7,808 nt of DNA, from NCBI GenBank assembly GCA_900546875.1, contig URET01000053.1, forward strand, positions 1-7,808, given 5' to 3'. The notes below the pieces were generated by a model. It saw only the letters and a list, made by a program, of their open reading frames with translations. It was not told where the DNA came from and searched no databases. The position numbers were made by a program, and so were the translations under genes. This document shows positions 4,884 to 7,808 of this stretch, piece after piece (position 1 is the stretch's first letter; every line of letters starts with the position of its first letter). The DNA is from an uncultured Eubacteriales bacterium (GTDB lineage Bacteria; Bacillota; Clostridia; Christensenellales; CAG-314).

Positions 4884-6611
4884 ATGAAAAAAAAGCGTAA
4901 TTTCAAAAGAATCAGTACAATATGGGGAGAAAATTTCGATCCTTCGTGTCCGCTTTCAGAGTACCCGCGTCCGCAGTTTCAGAGAGAAAGCTATCTTTGT
5001 CTTAACGGTAAATGGGGCTTCGAGGTTCTGAACGGCGAGAACAAAGTATACGAAGGAGAAATTATTGTCCCCTACTCCCCCGAAACCATGCTTTCAGGCG
5101 TCGAAAGGGAAACTTCCAAAAACGAAACTCTTCACTACTTCAGAAAATTCGCTTTCCCCGAAAATTTTATAAAAGGAAAAGTACTGCTCCATTTCGGAGG
5201 CGTGGATCAGTTTGCACGGGTCGTGTTCAACGGGACCGAAGTCACCAGCCACGCTGACGGTTACCTTCCTTTTTCCGTTGACGTCACCAGCCTCGTTCAG
5301 GAGGAAAACACTCTCGAGGTCTTCGTCACCGACCTCACGGAGAATTCCGAACTCCCCCGCGGTAAACAATCCTCTTCTCCGGGAGGGATCTGGTATACGG
5401 CTCAAAGCGGCATCTGGCAGACAGTATGGCTGGAAAGCGTTCCCGATTCATACATCGAAAGCATACGTCTGACCCCGGATATCGATAAGGGCGAACTCAG
5501 GATAGAAATAAAAAAAGAGGGCAATCCTTCGTATGACGAAGTACGTATTATATCCGAAAAGGGCGGCTTTGACGTTTCTCTGCAGGAAGACACGGCTGTT
5601 ATAAAAATCGCGGAAGTAAAGCTCTGGTCACCGGAAGAACCTTTTTTATATGATCTTGCCCTTTCTTACGGAAAAGACAAAGTCAGCTCCTACTTCGCCA
5701 TGAGAAAATTCTCCGTGGAAAGGGATAAATACGGCGCCATGCGTTTTTGCCTGAACAACAAACAGTATTTTATAAACGGAGTGCTCGATCAGGGCTACTA
5801 CCCCGAAAGCCTGCTTACACCGCCCGACGATCGCGCCATGATTTTCGACATCCAAACAGCCAAAAAACTCGGCTTCAACACCATCAGAAAACATATTAAG
5901 ATTGAACCCTTGCGCTGGTATTACCACTGCGACAGAACAGGTCTGCTGGTATGGCAGGATCTTGTCAACGGCGGAGGCATCTACAGCCGTATGGTGACTC
6001 AGGTAATGGGCTTTCTAGGCATGTTTACTCCCGATTTTAACTACAAACGTTTCTCGCGCCTCAACACCGAAGGCAGAGAAGCCTTTTCCCGCCATCTGGA
6101 AGGAGCTGCCGCCCTTCTCTTCAACTCTCCTTCAGTCGCCGTGTGGACAATCTTCAACGAAGGATGGGGACAGTTTGACGCCGGTCTTTTCACAAGCCGC
6201 CTGTGGCAGCTTGACCCCACTCGCCCCGTGGACAGTACTAGCGGATGGATCGATCAGTTTACCGGCGACTTCAAAAGCCTCCACATTTACTATAAAAGAC
6301 TGCGCGTACCCCTCGTTCAGGACCGCGCCGTGGCTATAACCGAATTCGGAGGATACTCTCTTCCCCTCCCCACACATACCGCCTTCGACTCAGACTTCGG
6401 CTACAAAAAATTCAGAAAACAGGACCTTTACGCGCTCGCGGTCAATCGCCTTTACAAATCTCAGCTTTACCCCCTTATCTCACAGGGCCTATGCGCCGCT
6501 GTCTATACTCAGCTTACCGACGTCGAAGAAGAACTCAACGGGATCATAACCTATGACCGCAAAGTACTTAAGCTCGACGCTATCCCCGCACCGCCCGACT
6601 CCGAAGACTGA
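4884..6611 (+). CDS. Glycoside hydrolase family 2 protein, beta-galactosidase-like
   Basis: A 575-residue retaining beta-glycosidase of the LacZ/GusA family that cleaves terminal sugars from glycosides. The domain order is typical: an N-terminal beta-sandwich with LNGKWGFEV (40-48) and GIWQTVWLE (176-184), an immunoglobulin-like domain (about 190-275), then the TIM barrel. The barrel shows GFNTIRKH (330-337), GLLVWQDL (353-360), the acid/base Glu426 in NEGWGQF and the nucleophile Glu487 in ITEFGGY. The NxK signature of beta-glucuronidases is not seen: the aligned stretch near the end is EELNGIITYDR (549-559), so glucuronidase activity is unlikely. The substrate could be a beta-galactoside or another hexoside. 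There is no signal peptide, so the enzyme should be cytoplasmic and act on imported sugars, although no transporter is adjacent. GAGG (4873-4876) seven bases before the ATG supports the start. It has its own promoter and terminator and appears monocistronic. Confidence 0.93.
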   Translation: MKKKRNFKRISTIWGENFDPSCPLSEYPRPQFQRESYLCLNGKWGFEVLNGENKVYEGEIIVPYSPETMLSGVERETSKNETLHYFRKFAFPENFIKGKVLLHFGGVDQFARVVFNGTEVTSHADGYLPFSVDVTSLVQEENTLEVFVTDLTENSELPRGKQSSSPGGIWYTAQSGIWQTVWLESVPDSYIESIRLTPDIDKGELRIEIKKEGNPSYDEVRIISEKGGFDVSLQEDTAVIKIAEVKLWSPEEPFLYDLALSYGKDKVSSYFAMRKFSVERDKYGAMRFCLNNKQYFINGVLDQGYYPESLLTPPDDRAMIFDIQTAKKLGFNTIRKHIKIEPLRWYYHCDRTGLLVWQDLVNGGGIYSRMVTQVMGFLGMFTPDFNYKRFSRLNTEGREAFSRHLEGAAALLFNSPSVAVWTIFNEGWGQFDAGLFTSRLWQLDPTRPVDSTSGWIDQFTGDFKSLHIYYKRLRVPLVQDRAVAITEFGGYSLPLPTHTAFDSDFGYKKFRKQDLYALAVNRLYKSQLYPLISQGLCAAVYTQLTDVEEELNGIITYDRKVLKLDAIPAPPDSED

Positions 6612-6702
6612 TCTGTTCTCTGACGGACTCGACAGCCGTTTTTTCTGAAGTCGCGGCAGCTCTTTTTATGTTTTACCCTGTATTTCAGCTTGAATAAAAA
6701 TG

Positions 6703-6742
6703 CCCGGATATGCTGTTTCAGCCTCCGGGTGTTTTTTCTTTT
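6703..6742 (+). terminator. Intrinsic terminator downstream of the GH2 gene
   Basis: CCCGGA (6703-6708) pairs with TCCGGG (6724-6729), and inside it GCTG pairs with CAGC around TTT. The stem is followed by TGTTTTTTCTTTT, a good U-tract. It lies about 90 bases after the GH2 stop and ends the rightward transcript. A weaker 4-bp stem followed by T (ACGG ... CCGT, then TTTTT) lies earlier, at about 6624-6646, and could contribute. Confidence 0.85.
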
Positions 6743-6792
6743 ATATTTACCTGTTTCCCGGTCTGTCCTTTCTGCTCTTTACGTCAGTTTCT

Positions 6793-6875
6793 CCGGATAA
6801 GAACAGCAGCCGAGTCATATTTGACTTGACTGCTGTTTGTCTGCAAATCCGGCAGCTTCAGCTGCATACAGACAA
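6793..6875. other. Strongly structured intergenic region between convergent genes
   Basis: Two adjacent hairpins fill this stretch. In the first, AACAGCAG (6802-6809) pairs with CTGCTGTT (6830-6837), and after a 3x3 internal loop AGTCA pairs with TGACT around a 4-base loop. In the second, TTGTCTG (6837-6843) pairs with CAGACAA (6869-6875), enclosing GCAGC-TTCA-GCTGC (6852-6865). CCGGAT (6793-6798) can also pair with ATCCGG (6847-6852), which competes with the second hairpin. Read leftward, the second hairpin lies 12 bases after the thioesterase stop and may end or protect the 3' end of that message. It lacks a U-tract, so it is not called a classical terminator. A small RNA or a protein site is an alternative. 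Confidence 0.55.
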
Positions 6876-6887
6876 GCCGTTAAGCTT

Positions 6888-7640
6888 TTAGGCCCTACTT
6901 GTCGTTATTTTTTTGCCTATACTGCACAAAAAAGCGGTATTGTCGCCGGCTTCGCCTTTAACATAAGTAGTTGACGGAGAATATGACGTAAAAAGCGACA
7001 GCTCTTCTCCGAAACGTACCTGATGAAGATAATCTATCTGAAGTACGTCAAGCTTGGTTTCGGTAATGGTTTTTAAATCAAAGCAGTCCATTATCCACTC
7101 CAGATATCTCACGTTGTTCATATGGTAATTGAGATCCAGATCGCTCGCACGCACTATGTCCGAGTACGCAAACGTCCAGGCTAGATCATTTCCGCGTAGG
7201 CGGACTAAAGGATCCCCGAGACATCTGTCCGAACGGTAATCCACATCTCGTATAGTCAGTTCGGAAGCCCTCACAGGCTTTTGCGTCTTATGGTCCATGA
7301 TACACCACCGACTTGTGGCGGCAACAAGTATTTCTCCTTTTTCGTCCTTCAGCAGGTAGTCTCTTTCAAATTCCGCAAATCCCGGCTTCACAGGCCATGT
7401 TTCGATGGTAACTTTTTCACCGTAAACGGGCATGCGTATGACTTTTATTTTCATGCGCGTAAGTACCCACCCTTTGCCCATGTCGGCAAGATGCACAAAA
7501 CCCAAACCGAGTTTTTCCACGTGATACGCGGACGCCTGCTGTAACAGATTCTGCAATGCCGAATACTTCAATTGCATATTAAAGTCGATATCGTAATTAT
7601 TTATGGTATGTTGCAGCCAATAAGTATTGTTTTCTTGCAT
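6888..7640 (-). CDS. Acyl-ACP thioesterase, double hotdog fold
   Basis: The 250-residue product belongs to the bacterial branch of the FatA/FatB acyl-ACP thioesterases, which release free fatty acids from acyl carrier protein in the cytoplasm. Two hotdog domains are seen. The first (about 8-125) begins with NNYDIDFNMQLKYSALQNLL and contains ETWPVKPGFAEFERDY and RWCIMD. The second (about 150-245) contains DLDLNYHMNNVRYLEWIMD, in which Asp169, Asn171 and His173 match catalytic residues of the plant enzymes. The aligned acidic residue further on is probably Asp203 (QIDYLHQVRFGEE) where plants have Glu. AGGAG (7645-7649) four bases before the ATG sets the start. It lies 34 bp after the stop of the upstream partial gene on the same strand, so the two may share a transcript. 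Chain-length specificity cannot be read from the sequence. It may adjust membrane fatty acids or acyl-ACP turnover. Confidence 0.92.
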   Translation of the reverse strand: MQENNTYWLQHTINNYDIDFNMQLKYSALQNLLQQASAYHVEKLGLGFVHLADMGKGWVLTRMKIKVIRMPVYGEKVTIETWPVKPGFAEFERDYLLKDEKGEILVAATSRWCIMDHKTQKPVRASELTIRDVDYRSDRCLGDPLVRLRGNDLAWTFAYSDIVRASDLDLNYHMNNVRYLEWIMDCFDLKTITETKLDVLQIDYLHQVRFGEELSLFTSYSPSTTYVKGEAGDNTAFLCSIGKKITTSRA

Positions 7641-7674
7641 AAATCTCCTGTATTCCTTACTTTTTTTGAAACGC

Positions 7675-7808
7675 TTATAGCGTCAGTGCCGGATCAAATC
7701 CTGAATGCATACCCTGAACAGGTTTTCCCGTGGCTTCTGAGAGTGCTTCAAAGTTCCATTTGAAGGCTCCGAACTGACCGGTCTGTAATGCGCACCGGGT
7801 TGTTTCCG
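7675..7808 (-). CDS. C-terminal fragment of an unidentified protein (5' end beyond right edge)
   Basis: The reverse strand is open from the right edge to TAA at 7675-7677, giving 43 residues that include TGQFGAFKWNFEALSEATG and end in HSGFDPALTL. The other two frames on this strand have less protein-like composition, and the thioesterase ribosome binding site lies just downstream, so this is probably the real end of an upstream gene in the same direction. The segment is hydrophilic and shows no membrane helix. I do not recognise the family. Confidence 0.5.
   Translation of the reverse strand, partial: ETTRCALQTGQFGAFKWNFEALSEATGKPVQGMHSGFDPALTL

Noticed and set aside
4279..4906. Reverse-strand frames of 67-90 codons in the 200-bp repeats
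   Set aside because: They recur only because the DNA repeats. They have no ribosome binding site or family resemblance, and the 200-bp period shifts the frame between units.

Overview
The window looks like a chromosomal segment of a Bacillota (Firmicutes, probably Clostridia-like, anaerobic) bacterium. The pointers are strong AGGAGG-type ribosome binding sites, housekeeping genes of that flavour (TrmL, UvrC, a bacterial acyl-ACP thioesterase), a cytoplasmic family 2 glycosidase, and an origin-like element of the Bacillus type. The taxon is an inference; there is no rRNA or other marker here.

Layout. Positions 1-1061 hold a leftward pair: a TetR-family regulator and, 12 bp after it, trmL (tRNA Cm34/Um34 methyltransferase, cut by the left edge). 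A well-spaced leftward promoter lies near 1346-1374. Positions 1062-2428 form a 1.37 kb stretch without a credible gene. It contains a row of five closely spaced DnaA-box-like nonamers, two more box-like sites, a run of six CTA/CTG triplets resembling a DnaA-trio element, a strongly AT-rich segment, a 35-bp tandem repeat and a pair of 66-bp diverged repeats. uvrC (2429-4237) runs rightward. From inside its stop codon starts an array of three 200-bp tandem repeats (4236-4835), two of them identical. A promoter at the end of the array precedes a rightward GH2 glycoside hydrolase gene (4884-6611), which ends in a good intrinsic terminator. A structured convergent intergenic region follows, then a leftward acyl-ACP thioesterase gene (6888-7640), and upstream of it the last 43 codons of an unidentified leftward gene cut by the right edge.

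How it fits together. The main interest is the 1458-1672 element. Same-strand DnaA boxes, then CTA-type trios, then an AT-rich tract reproduce the order of the basal unwinding system of the Bacillus subtilis origin, yet it lies between tetR and uvrC with no dnaA, dnaN, rpmH or rnpA in view. The flanking genes diverge from it, as expected at an origin. It is either the chromosomal oriC of a lineage whose origin has separated from dnaA, or a secondary DnaA-binding or unwinding locus. The other genes appear to be ordinary: DNA repair, tRNA modification, sugar cleavage and lipid metabolism, with no evident shared pathway.
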